From: Prevotella sp. UBA2809
GTDB taxonomy: Bacteria > Bacteroidota > Bacteroidia > Bacteroidales > Bacteroidaceae
Assembly: GCA_002351725.1 (NCBI GenBank)
Contig: DEHD01000035.1
Coordinates: 1 to 64,000, forward strand
Reading direction: 5' to 3'
Length of the DNA stretch: 64,000 nucleotides
This document shows positions 41,408-49,689 of the stretch, one piece after another. The notes under the pieces were generated by a model. It was not told the DNA's origin. It was given only the letters and a program-made list of their open reading frames with translations, and made no database searches. The stretch's first letter is position 1, and each line of letters starts with the position of its first letter. A program made the translations under genes and the position numbers.

Positions 41408-42736
41408 ATGAAGAAATTGCTCATAACAGCCGTACTTGTTTCGGCGGTTTTTTCTGGGGCATCAGCTCAAGATAATAAAGCCTTGATGATTGAGAAGGAG
41501 GTCAAGGCCGACATAAATCGTGCAGCAGGCATGTTCTATGCTCGCTATACGGCCAAGGCACCAAAAGACACACCAGCGCCTAAAGGTAAAAAGCCTTTCT
41601 ACATTAATCACTATGGCTGCCCCGGCCCCTATTATCTCGACAAGTCAGAATACTATACTGAAACATATGCCGTCTTTACCAAGGCTGACAGTCTGGGTAA
41701 ACTCACTAAGTTGGGCAAAGACGTTCTCCGCCGTATAACACTTTTGGCGCAAGATGCCAAAGACCGTGATGGCGAACTTACCGAGCGTGGAGCCCAGCAA
41801 AGTCGTACTTTGGTAAAACAGATGATGGATCGTTTCCCTGACATGTTCACACCTAAGGGATACTATAGCGTTCGCAGCATTGTAGAGAATCGCTGTATCA
41901 TGACCATGCAAGAGGGGCTGTTGCAGCTTTCATCCTCTCTACGCCCAATAGTGGCACGCAGTAAAGCATCGCTACAGGAACGACGATTCATGGATCCTGT
42001 CGATAATGAGCTTACCAGCCAGCGACTCGACTCCCTTACCAGCATTACTTACAAACGCTTTACCGATCTTAATACAAACGACAACCGCCTTATGTCATCA
42101 CTGTTCAACGATATGAACTATGTTATGACTAATATCGACGCTTTTAAGCTCAGCAAGCAGCTGTTTATTCTGGCGGGCAACGTTCAGCACTCTTCATATG
42201 CTGGTGTATTCTCTCTGTTCGACATATTTACTCCCGAGGAGATTCACCGCCACTGGCGCAAGCAGAATGCATGGCATTATATCAATTACGGCGGCTGTAA
42301 GCTAAACGGCGGCTGGCAAGCTTATCTGCAGCGTTCCACACTGCGTAACATGATTCATATGGGCGACAGTATGCTTAAACGGTACAATCCACTTATGCAC
42401 CTGCGCTACACAAATGCCACCACCATCATGAGTCTGGTATGCCTTATGGACCTCAATGGCTATGGCCTTCACACAGCTAATCTCGATTCACTCGAAGACT
42501 ACGGTTGGGCTAACTATCGCATAGCTCCTCTTGGCGGCAGCATAATGATGATTCACTATCGCACTGATCGCGATGACCCCGATGTGCTTGTAAAGGTACT
42601 GCTCAACGGTGAGGAGGCTACACTACCCATTCCTACCGACTGTGCTCCATACTATCACTGGCAGGATGTAAAGCGCTACTATCTACGCAAGCTATACCGC
42701 TACGAGAACCGCCGTATCAACATTAAAAGTAAGTAA
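41408..42736 (+). CDS. Histidine-phosphatase-fold protein of MINPP type, catalytic residues lost
   Basis: 442 residues, signal peptide (MKKLLITAVLVSAVFSGASAQ). It aligns along its whole length with the next gene, including KKPFYI-HYG, ADSL-LT-G, GELT--G, RCI and ALW/AWHYI-GGCKLNGGWQ. The catalytic RHGxR motif is replaced by C71-P-G-P-Y, and the C-terminal proton donor H-E is replaced by N336-A337. It should not be able to hydrolyse phosphate esters and is a probable pseudoenzyme or phosphate-sugar binding protein. Three bases separate it from the active paralogue. Confidence 0.82.
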   Translation: MKKLLITAVLVSAVFSGASAQDNKALMIEKEVKADINRAAGMFYARYTAKAPKDTPAPKGKKPFYINHYGCPGPYYLDKSEYYTETYAVFTKADSLGKLTKLGKDVLRRITLLAQDAKDRDGELTERGAQQSRTLVKQMMDRFPDMFTPKGYYSVRSIVENRCIMTMQEGLLQLSSSLRPIVARSKASLQERRFMDPVDNELTSQRLDSLTSITYKRFTDLNTNDNRLMSSLFNDMNYVMTNIDAFKLSKQLFILAGNVQHSSYAGVFSLFDIFTPEEIHRHWRKQNAWHYINYGGCKLNGGWQAYLQRSTLRNMIHMGDSMLKRYNPLMHLRYTNATTIMSLVCLMDLNGYGLHTANLDSLEDYGWANYRIAPLGGSIMMIHYRTDRDDPDVLVKVLLNGEEATLPIPTDCAPYYHWQDVKRYYLRKLYRYENRRINIKSK

Positions 42737-42739
42737 GCT

Positions 42740-44041
42740 ATGAGAAGAATTATAAAATACATAGCGGTAGTGCTTTTAACTGTCAACTGTCCGCTGTCAA
42801 CTGTACACTCTCAGATTGTTCGTGACATAATAAAGAAGTCACCCTCCTACTCATCGTGTAACTACGATGTCTACCCCGACACCATTACAGCCGTACTTAC
42901 CCCCGCCCCTGCGGGCAAGAAGCCCTTCTATATCTCCCATTACGGTCGCCACGGCTCGCGCTATATCAGCAACCGTAACGGTTACGAGGTTCCATATATC
43001 ATGATGCAGCACGCCGATAGTCTCGACGAGCTTACACCCACAGGCCGTAAGGTTCTGTACGAGATGAATTCCATCATGCACGACACCGAGGGGCGTTGGG
43101 GCGAACTTACAGGCTCGGGCAAACGCCAGCTCGAAGAGATAGGTCAGCGCATGGTTAGGAACTTCCCTGAGGTACTGGGCCCAGGTGCAAACGTAAAGTG
43201 CCTCAGCACCATCGTGCCCCGATGCATCGAGTCAATGGGTTCTACCGCCATGAAGATGCTGCAGGAGTGCCCCACACTCCATATCACCATGGAAGCCTCA
43301 AAGCGCAATCAGTGGTTCATGAACCATCAGGATAAGAATCTGCGTCGTAACTATATGACAAAAGAGGCAAACAAGGCATACCAAGCCTATACAAAATCAC
43401 GTCTTGGCAATAGCCGCCTTATGGAACTCATATTCAAGAACCCTGATATCGTAAAAGAGTTTGTCGACGAAGAGTTCTTTAATTACTACCTTATGAAGAT
43501 GGCTCTGTTCCAGTTTAACATAAGCTACAACCGCAATCCGCGACTCATGAAACTTTTCGAGACTGACGAATTCTACCGAATGTGGCAAGTTGATAATGCC
43601 CTGTGGTATATCCAGCACGGTGCCTGCAAGCTCAACGGTGGTCGCCAGCCATACAGCCAGCGATATCTTCTGCGCAAAATTATAGCAGATGCTGACAGTT
43701 GCATCAAGCTCGATCGCCCAGGCGCACAGCTACGCTTCGGGCACGAGACGGTTCTCCTGCCTCTGGTATGCCTTATCGGTGTCAACGGATACGATCTTGA
43801 GACCGACAATCTCGACGAAATCGAGGCCAAAGGTTGGTGGTGCAGCAGTGTGTTCCCTATGGGTTCCAATCTGCAGATTATTTTCTACCGCAGCAGTCCA
43901 AAAGATAAGGATGTTTTATTGAAGGTTCTGCTTAACGAGGCAGAGGCCACACTTCCCATCCCCACCGATTGTGCCCCTTACTACCACTGGCAAGATTTCC
44001 GTAAATACTGTCTCGACAAGCTCAACTCATATAAAAATTAG
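42740..44041 (+). CDS. Multiple inositol-polyphosphate phosphatase-like (MINPP / phytase) histidine phosphatase
   Basis: 433 residues with signal peptide. The active site is intact: HYG-R70-H71-G72-S-R74 and the proton-donor G-H335-E336. MINPP enzymes of gut Bacteroidetes degrade phytate outside the cytoplasm (family knowledge). The region between the two motifs is helical with RCIESMGSTAMKML. The c-region of the signal peptide (TVNCPLSTVHSQ) is encoded by a heptad repeat. Second gene of the operon with the inactive paralogue. Confidence 0.85.
   Translation: MRRIIKYIAVVLLTVNCPLSTVHSQIVRDIIKKSPSYSSCNYDVYPDTITAVLTPAPAGKKPFYISHYGRHGSRYISNRNGYEVPYIMMQHADSLDELTPTGRKVLYEMNSIMHDTEGRWGELTGSGKRQLEEIGQRMVRNFPEVLGPGANVKCLSTIVPRCIESMGSTAMKMLQECPTLHITMEASKRNQWFMNHQDKNLRRNYMTKEANKAYQAYTKSRLGNSRLMELIFKNPDIVKEFVDEEFFNYYLMKMALFQFNISYNRNPRLMKLFETDEFYRMWQVDNALWYIQHGACKLNGGRQPYSQRYLLRKIIADADSCIKLDRPGAQLRFGHETVLLPLVCLIGVNGYDLETDNLDEIEAKGWWCSSVFPMGSNLQIIFYRSSPKDKDVLLKVLLNEAEATLPIPTDCAPYYHWQDFRKYCLDKLNSYKN
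42777..42811. repeat. Heptad tandem array (YAACTGT)n in a signal-peptide sequence
   Basis: TAACTGT, CAACTGT, CCGCTGT, CAACTGT, ACACTCT, five units in exact 7-base steps, coding for the end of the MINPP signal peptide. Confidence 0.85.
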
Positions 44042-44066
44042 CTACATTTCGTAACAGCCAATACAC

Positions 44067-44101
44067 TTACGCCCTGTAACCTATATAGTTACGGGGCGTA
44101 A
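44067..44101. terminator. Bidirectional hairpin between convergent genes
   Basis: TTACGCCCTGTAAC (44067-44080) and GTTACGGGGCGTAA (44088-44101) pair over 14 bp with one T-G wobble. There is no clear U-run on either side. Confidence 0.6.
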
Positions 44102-44130
44102 ATCATATACTAATAAAAGAACATTCCTAA

Positions 44131-44859
44131 TTACTCAATCACAGTAATCGTCATCTGGATATCCTCTGCGGGACGATCGGCACGGGCAGTCTTGGTATTC
44201 TGAATCAGCTCTACAACATCAAGGCCTTGCTCAACCTCGCCGAATACAGTATATTGACCATCCAAGTGGGGCGTACCACCAATAGTAGAATAGACCTCTA
44301 TCTGCTCAGGAGTGAGTCCATCGCCTTTCACCATGGCCTCGGCCTGGGCAGCAAGCTTATCCTGAAGCTCCTGAAGACCTGCACGGTTGCGTTCGCGGCG
44401 AAGCTGCATAATCTCATCGCGGTGCTGAGAGGCAAGCTGATTAAAAGCAGACTGAATCTTCTGCATCTTTAACTGCTTTGAGAACTGGCGCAACTGCCCC
44501 TGATTGTAAACCTGCCCCCAAACGATATAGAACTGCGAACCACTGCTACGGCGCTCAGGATTAACCTCATCACCTTGGCGCGCTGCAGCAAGGGCTCCAC
44601 GCTTATGGAACAGACCATCAATAATTTCAGCCTGCAGGGTGTAGTCAGGACCACCCACGCCAAGCATCTTGCCTGCAGGAGCGCCCTTCGAGTCAGGATC
44701 ACCACCCTGAATCATAAAGTCCTTTATTACACGATGGAACAATGTACCATCATAATAGCCCTGCTTGGCGAGTTTAACGAAATTATCGCGGTGAATAGGA
44801 GTCTCGTCATAGAGGCGAACAACAATATCTCCAAGAGTAGTCTGTATCTTAACCTTCAT
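44131..44859 (-). CDS. Cyclophilin-type peptidyl-prolyl cis-trans isomerase
   Basis: 242 residues, no signal peptide, so probably cytoplasmic. The cyclophilin fold shows TTLGDIVVRLYDETPIHRDNF, FHRVIKDFMIQGGDP (catalytic Arg) and GSQFYIVWG. Between about 110 and 180 there is a long charged helical insert (QLASQHRDEIMQLRRERNRA) not present in small cyclophilins, then HLDGQYTVFGEV closes the fold. 12 bases upstream on the same strand is the Rid-like gene. Confidence 0.9.
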   Translation of the reverse strand: MKVKIQTTLGDIVVRLYDETPIHRDNFVKLAKQGYYDGTLFHRVIKDFMIQGGDPDSKGAPAGKMLGVGGPDYTLQAEIIDGLFHKRGALAAARQGDEVNPERRSSGSQFYIVWGQVYNQGQLRQFSKQLKMQKIQSAFNQLASQHRDEIMQLRRERNRAGLQELQDKLAAQAEAMVKGDGLTPEQIEVYSTIGGTPHLDGQYTVFGEVEQGLDVVELIQNTKTARADRPAEDIQMTITVIE

Positions 44860-44871
44860 CGTTTTTATGTG

Positions 44872-46014
44872 TTAGAATTGTGGATGATTGGGGTTACTTA
44901 TTGCCTTTACAGCAGTACACTCCATCTCCACCAGCCAACCTGGACGGCATACAGGAGCATGTACAATGACAACGGGCTTATCAGGGAATCGCTGGGCAAA
45001 CACATCGCGAACCACCTGATAGTCGGCCACATCGCGCAGATATACAATCATTTCGCTTGCATCATCGAGGGTACACTCTGCCTCTGCCAGCAGTGTCTCA
45101 ACATTCTCAATCATGCGTGCAGTCTGCCTAACAATATCCTTGGGGAACATAACTTCGCCCTTATTGTTGATAGAAGCTGTACCAGAGATAAAGACATGGC
45201 GACGGTCGGCATAGTCGACATAGGTACCACGCTCGAACGACACACCATAGTCGCTAGTGCGATTAAGGTGCGTGGGGGCGTAGAGGTAGTGAATCTGTTC
45301 CTGACTGATACCTGCAATGGCATAGTTGTCCATCTGAGCAAGCACGTTTGTATCCTGCTGGCGACCACCAATGCCTGTTGATGCAATGAAATGGGTGTTT
45401 ACAGTGAGCCCCTGAGTAAAGAATACCTGATTGCGGGCGCGAACCACGCCACCGTAATTAAGATCGATATCGTTGACGAAGAGCCAAGTGCGGATGCAGT
45501 TGTCAGAGAGCTTACAACCCTCCTCAGCCAGCTGCATAACATACTCGTTGAAGAGCAAGCGCATCTGATACTCAGAGTTAGCCGCCAGATTATGTGCTGA
45601 GGCGTTAAACAGATGGCGGAACGAGCCATGACGTACCTCATATAGTCCGCTAGCGGTCATACCTGTCTGCACACCAGTCATAAGCCACACCCACAGGGCA
45701 ATCTTAGTACCATTGAGTGGAGCTTGCTGTATAATGCTTTTTGCACAATCTGTGACATCAGCCACAACAACATCGTCGGCCTGATTGGCTGCATCGCTTA
45801 AGAAATAGCGTTTAAAAACGGCCTGAGCATCAGGCACGCTTGAGAGAAGCTCCTGGTATGCGCTCATTACAGCATCAAGCTGCTGAGCCCAAGGCAGTGA
45901 GCCTGCAGTTACCTGGATAATAGCATGATACTCACGCACCTCTGTGCCATTGTCGAAACACGTAACAATGGTGCTGGTATTGCTATTATTCATATTGATA
46001 GTTTTCTGATTCAT
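44872..46014 (-). CDS. Rid/YjgF-superfamily protein resembling chorismatases (FkbO/XanB2 type)
   Basis: 380 residues from ATG 46014 (the longer frame starts inside the promoter box). The first half is a poorly conserved alpha/beta domain with an odd cysteine-free helical middle; the second half is Rid-like: FERGTYVDYADRRHVFISGTASINNKGEV, QTARMIENVETLLAEAECTLDDASEMIVYLRD, and the end VIVHAPVCRPGWLVEMECTAV, which resembles the HxxxCRxxLLVEIE pattern of chorismate-hydrolysing enzymes. No signal peptide. Either a hydrolytic chorismatase or a two-domain Rid deaminase; substrate unproven. Confidence 0.6.
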   Translation of the reverse strand: MNQKTINMNNSNTSTIVTCFDNGTEVREYHAIIQVTAGSLPWAQQLDAVMSAYQELLSSVPDAQAVFKRYFLSDAANQADDVVVADVTDCAKSIIQQAPLNGTKIALWVWLMTGVQTGMTASGLYEVRHGSFRHLFNASAHNLAANSEYQMRLLFNEYVMQLAEEGCKLSDNCIRTWLFVNDIDLNYGGVVRARNQVFFTQGLTVNTHFIASTGIGGRQQDTNVLAQMDNYAIAGISQEQIHYLYAPTHLNRTSDYGVSFERGTYVDYADRRHVFISGTASINNKGEVMFPKDIVRQTARMIENVETLLAEAECTLDDASEMIVYLRDVADYQVVRDVFAQRFPDKPVVIVHAPVCRPGWLVEMECTAVKAISNPNHPQF

Positions 46015-46597
46015 AATTGTTTCTTTCTTTTGGGTGCAAAGATAAACATAAAAAACGAGAAACAAGAATAAGAACCATAAAAATTAAAACTACCACTACA
46101 AGAAACGATGACGACACTGGCTCAGAGGCCACATTACCTCCAAACTGGCACTGATACTGCAGCATCTTATCAACATACTCATCAACAGTTTTCCAACGGC
46201 CAGCCTGCACCTCTGCAATCAGTCTTGGAAACACCTCGCGGATATATTTCTGATGTTCGGCACTCATAGATGCAGGCAAATCGTCGGTAGCGCTATACCA
46301 CACCACTTCACTACCTTGCTGATGAGGGAATATGCGCATAGTTTGCCAGCCATCGGCCAACAGTACAAAGCCAGAGAATATCTGCTCGATACTCAAACTA
46401 TCATCAGCCTGTATGGCCTTGCGGGCATGAACAGCCAGGGGCGACAGTGATCCACCATCAGAGATGAGCAACTGGCAGAAATGCTCAGCCTGCGCCTGAG
46501 GGATTACCAGAGGCGCAGCTGAGACACAATGCGGCCCTGCGATGAACAGGGCCAGCAATGCATATTTAAATCGATTCAATAAACTTAACGATGGCAT
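45986..46597 (-). CDS. Exported protein similar to the periplasmic part of Bacteroidetes cytochrome-c assembly proteins
   Basis: About 203 residues from ATG 46597: signal peptide (about 1-28), a periplasmic region (SDGGSLSPLAVHARKAI..SIEQIFSGFVLLADGWQ.MRIFPHQ...WYSATDDLP) and a C-terminal membrane helix (about 170-190). The pattern of gene-length-scale motifs (x-PLxxxxRK, xxFSG or LG, xWQxxxI, DLP) recalls the linker of CcsA/ResB proteins that deliver haem to c-type cytochromes; this identification is weak. It follows, and overlaps by 32 bases, a di-haem protein gene, which fits a haem-related helper role. Confidence 0.45.
   Translation of the reverse strand: MPSLSLLNRFKYALLALFIAGPHCVSAAPLVIPQAQAEHFCQLLISDGGSLSPLAVHARKAIQADDSLSIEQIFSGFVLLADGWQTMRIFPHQQGSEVVWYSATDDLPASMSAEHQKYIREVFPRLIAEVQAGRWKTVDEYVDKMLQYQCQFGGNVASEPVSSSFLVVVVLIFMVLILVSRFLCLSLHPKERNNYESENYQYE
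46037..46044 (-). promoter_or_regulatory. Promoter box TATCTTTG for the Rid-like gene
   Basis: Minus strand TATCTTTGC lies 22 bases before ATG 46014, inside the end of the preceding coding sequence. Confidence 0.6.
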
Positions 46598-48311
46598 CGC
46601 GATCGGACTTTGGGAGATTATAGAATTTCTCTGTTGGGCGATATGCCTGCGACTGCTTTGAGTAGCCGTGCCACATGATGGCCTCGATGACGGTGCGGGC
46701 ACGACAGTCGTGCAGACGGTCGTCGGCACCAGTAAGACGGCGACTCAAGCCACGCCCCCACAACGGTGTGGTACGGCACCAGCCGGTACGGATATCGTTG
46801 GCCATGAATAAGCGGTGCTGAACCAAGTCAGTATAAGGCCAAATGGTTTGGTTGGCATATTTTGGCAGCATGCTGCTGGCACTCTTTCCGATAGACTTGG
46901 CGTAGGCCTTTGTACTGGCATCAATCCACATATCATCAGATCCTGTTGTCCACGATGGACGGTGACAGTTAGCACATCCAATCTCCTTGAACAACTCCTT
47001 ACCACGCTGCACATCGGCATCATTAAGATTACGCGCGGCAGGTACGGCCAGTCCACGGTGCCAAACCATAAACTGGTAATATTGTTTGTCGCTCATCTCC
47101 TCTACCCCATTATATGGCGCACCGTTGAGCAGATATTTCTCGAAGGTGTCCTTATATGCCACCGATGGAGTGTTAAGCACCTCAAAAACGCGGTTGGCTA
47201 TACCCTCTTCGGTACCATCGGCATAGTATGGATAAAGAATACTGGTGGGCGACGAACCGTGCTGCTTGATGTAGCTGATTACCTCAGGATCCTCGCTCTG
47301 AGCCTTGGCCCAAGCTGTAGTAGTATAAAGCCAGTGACGGTCGGAACGGGTTACATTGGTAATATTCCAGATAGCGTTAGAACCGGCACCATCCTGCAGC
47401 GAACCACGTGTCATGGCATAGGTAAAGCGCTTTAGCGGACCATGAGAGCCATGGTGTGCACCAGTATCGTTGTAAGGAGCCGAATAGTAAGCAGAAGCCT
47501 TGAAGGTGTTAGCTTCCTTATCCCACATGGCAGGATTAAGCTCGGTAAAACGAGCCTCTGAAGCCCACTGTTTCTCAATCTCCTCGTCGTCGATGGCATC
47601 AAGCAGAGCTGTTCCGTAAACACCGATGGTTGACTCCAGACGTACTTCATAGTCAGTAGGCTTTGGATTGGTGTTGAAGGCCGACTGAGGAATGCGCACC
47701 TCTGGATAAATAAGCGAGTATGCCTCGCCATCGGGGAAGTTCAATGCCAGACCGCTCTCCATCTCAGTAACAGTCTTCCACTCTATTTGAATCTGATTCT
47801 CATCGATAGGTGCCTTGAAAGGAGCCATTGTCTGAGTCTGAGGCATACCAGTCACCTCAGAAATATAAGCATTGGTTTCGGGGTGATAGATTACCAACAG
47901 ATAACCGTTGCCCACGGTATTGGCACGATACTCTGTCTGACGCTTGCCATGACCATAAGAGGGATGGCAAGTGATACAGCCATTACGAACCCAAGCAGGG
48001 CCCAGGCCACGTCTGGGTGCCTGCTCGAAAGTATATAAATGTTCGAAGAAGTCCTCACCTGTATTGAAATCGTCTTCCATGCCCGCTATGCTCTGCACAG
48101 CTGGTGTTGGCGATGAATAACTGGCCTTATCGGTTGTTCCAAGCTTTCCGCCAGGGAACCACTCGTCGGCCGTAAAATTACCTGTAGCCTTTCCAAATGC
48201 CTGCTCTTCGGTTTCGAGTTCGCCAAGCTCCTTAGCATCATCGCTACTGGTACAGGCTGTGATCATGGTAGCAGCTGTTATCGCTGCAAAAATCTTTAAA
48301 GTATTTGTCAT
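46566..48311 (-). CDS. Di-haem oxidoreductase-like lipoprotein (DHOR / DUF1111 type)
   Basis: 581 residues with lipobox Cys20. Two CxxCH haem-c sites: C112-ITC-H116 and C446-ANC-H450, the spacing seen in DHOR / thiol-oxidoreductase-like c-type cytochromes. Other family marks: GRGLGPAWVRNGC, MWHRGLAVPAARNL and GWCRTTPLWGRG. Such genes often travel with imelysins in iron-related loci. It is exported and anchored to a membrane, where it probably does redox chemistry on iron or haem (inference). It follows the imelysin gene after 17 bases. Confidence 0.85.
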   Translation of the reverse strand: MTNTLKIFAAITAATMITACTSSDDAKELGELETEEQAFGKATGNFTADEWFPGGKLGTTDKASYSSPTPAVQSIAGMEDDFNTGEDFFEHLYTFEQAPRRGLGPAWVRNGCITCHPSYGHGKRQTEYRANTVGNGYLLVIYHPETNAYISEVTGMPQTQTMAPFKAPIDENQIQIEWKTVTEMESGLALNFPDGEAYSLIYPEVRIPQSAFNTNPKPTDYEVRLESTIGVYGTALLDAIDDEEIEKQWASEARFTELNPAMWDKEANTFKASAYYSAPYNDTGAHHGSHGPLKRFTYAMTRGSLQDGAGSNAIWNITNVTRSDRHWLYTTTAWAKAQSEDPEVISYIKQHGSSPTSILYPYYADGTEEGIANRVFEVLNTPSVAYKDTFEKYLLNGAPYNGVEEMSDKQYYQFMVWHRGLAVPAARNLNDADVQRGKELFKEIGCANCHRPSWTTGSDDMWIDASTKAYAKSIGKSASSMLPKYANQTIWPYTDLVQHRLFMANDIRTGWCRTTPLWGRGLSRRLTGADDRLHDCRARTVIEAIMWHGYSKQSQAYRPTEKFYNLPKSDRDAIVKFIESI

Positions 48312-48328
48312 CGTTATCTGATTAGTTA

Positions 48329-49651
48329 TTATTCTTCAGTCTCCCAATCCTCATCATCCTCGAAAGCGATGTTCCAGATGGTGCTGCAGTACTTAACGAA
48401 TGGCGAAGGCATGTTACTGATTCCCTCGATGGCACTTACATAAGCACCTTCTACTGCAGTGTTAACAGCATCCTTCTTAACGCTAGCAAAGAATGTGTGG
48501 AAGCTGTACTTATTGGCCTTCTTATTGGTTGAGCCCAACCATACGTTACGGATAGAACGGATATTATCGCGGAAGTCGGCGATAGAGTTATAGCTGTAAG
48601 GCGACTCTACATAAGACACATCACCTGCAGAGAATGGGTTAGCAATCTTAGCTGTACCAACCTCGTTGGCAATAGCCACACAGCTACCCTCATCGTCAGA
48701 CAGAATCTGTGCGATGGCGTCCTTGAGTGTTGGGAAAGAACTGCCTGAGCCGCTGATACCAGCGTTAACAAGGTTGTCGCCATAAGAGAGGCCTTTCTCT
48801 GTCTGATAGTCTAGACCAGCAGCCTGAACAACAGCCAGACGGCTGGCATTCTTACCGCCATCCCAAGCGCACTGCAGCTGGAATGTACGCTGTTTGAGAA
48901 GTGTGCAGATAGTCTGGGCATAAGCCAGCTCCTTCTCACCAGAGATATTCTCGAAGTTCTTATATGTGTCATTACCCTTGAGCTCGGCTACCTTACGAGG
49001 CTGACCATCGCGAAACAAGATAAACTCGAGAGCGTGGAAGCCAAGGATGGTAGCATCGTCAAGCATCTCGTCGTTCATACCGTTATTGAAATAGCTGAGC
49101 AACAGCGAACGGTTGAGAGGCCATGAGTCGATAGTTGGGTCGATGTCAAAATCAGAAGCAGCTCCACCAAGGAAAGCCTCGCTCTGCTCCCAATACATAC
49201 GGGCAGCCTTGAAGTCCTTGCAAGCCTCATCTATCTGAGCCTGAGTGATGGTGCTGGTGGTAAGTCCGTTAAGAGTATTCTCAAGAGCCTCGGTGTTATC
49301 AGCCAGTTTGGTATATGTTGGAACGATAACCTCGCTAACCAGATTCTTGAGAACCTCACGCAGATATGCCTCCTGAGCCTCAGAAAGCTTAGCGCTACCA
49401 ATGATGGCATTAGCAGCCTCGAGCTCGCTTACTACGTCAGCACAACCGTCTACAGCACTCTCGCCAAACGATTTTACTGAATAGTTGGCAGCGGTGGTGT
49501 TAAGGCTGTAGTTATCCTCGTCTACAACAGGAGTAGTCTCCGTTACACTGAACTCAACATCATCATTCTTGTTGTCGTCATCATTATTACAAGAAGTAAA
49601 TGTCAAAGCACTCATCATGAGCGCACCAGATAGAATAAAAATCTTTTTCAT
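48329..49651 (-). CDS. Imelysin-family lipoprotein
   Basis: 440 residues with lipobox Cys21 and an Asp/Asn-rich spacer. The imelysin (M75) signature GFHALE (204-209, GxHxxE) and the following FRDGQPR are present. The duplicated four-helix fold binds metal, and relatives (IrpA, EfeO, ICMP) are iron-regulated. A protease role is disputed in the family. It lies between a porin-like gene and the di-haem protein in one operon, supporting periplasmic iron or haem handling. Confidence 0.9.
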   Translation of the reverse strand: MKKIFILSGALMMSALTFTSCNNDDDNKNDDVEFSVTETTPVVDEDNYSLNTTAANYSVKSFGESAVDGCADVVSELEAANAIIGSAKLSEAQEAYLREVLKNLVSEVIVPTYTKLADNTEALENTLNGLTTSTITQAQIDEACKDFKAARMYWEQSEAFLGGAASDFDIDPTIDSWPLNRSLLLSYFNNGMNDEMLDDATILGFHALEFILFRDGQPRKVAELKGNDTYKNFENISGEKELAYAQTICTLLKQRTFQLQCAWDGGKNASRLAVVQAAGLDYQTEKGLSYGDNLVNAGISGSGSSFPTLKDAIAQILSDDEGSCVAIANEVGTAKIANPFSAGDVSYVESPYSYNSIADFRDNIRSIRNVWLGSTNKKANKYSFHTFFASVKKDAVNTAVEGAYVSAIEGISNMPSPFVKYCSTIWNIAFEDDEDWETEE

Positions 49652-49689
49652 TTCAACTCAAATTTATTAGTTTTATTATCAATTATCTA

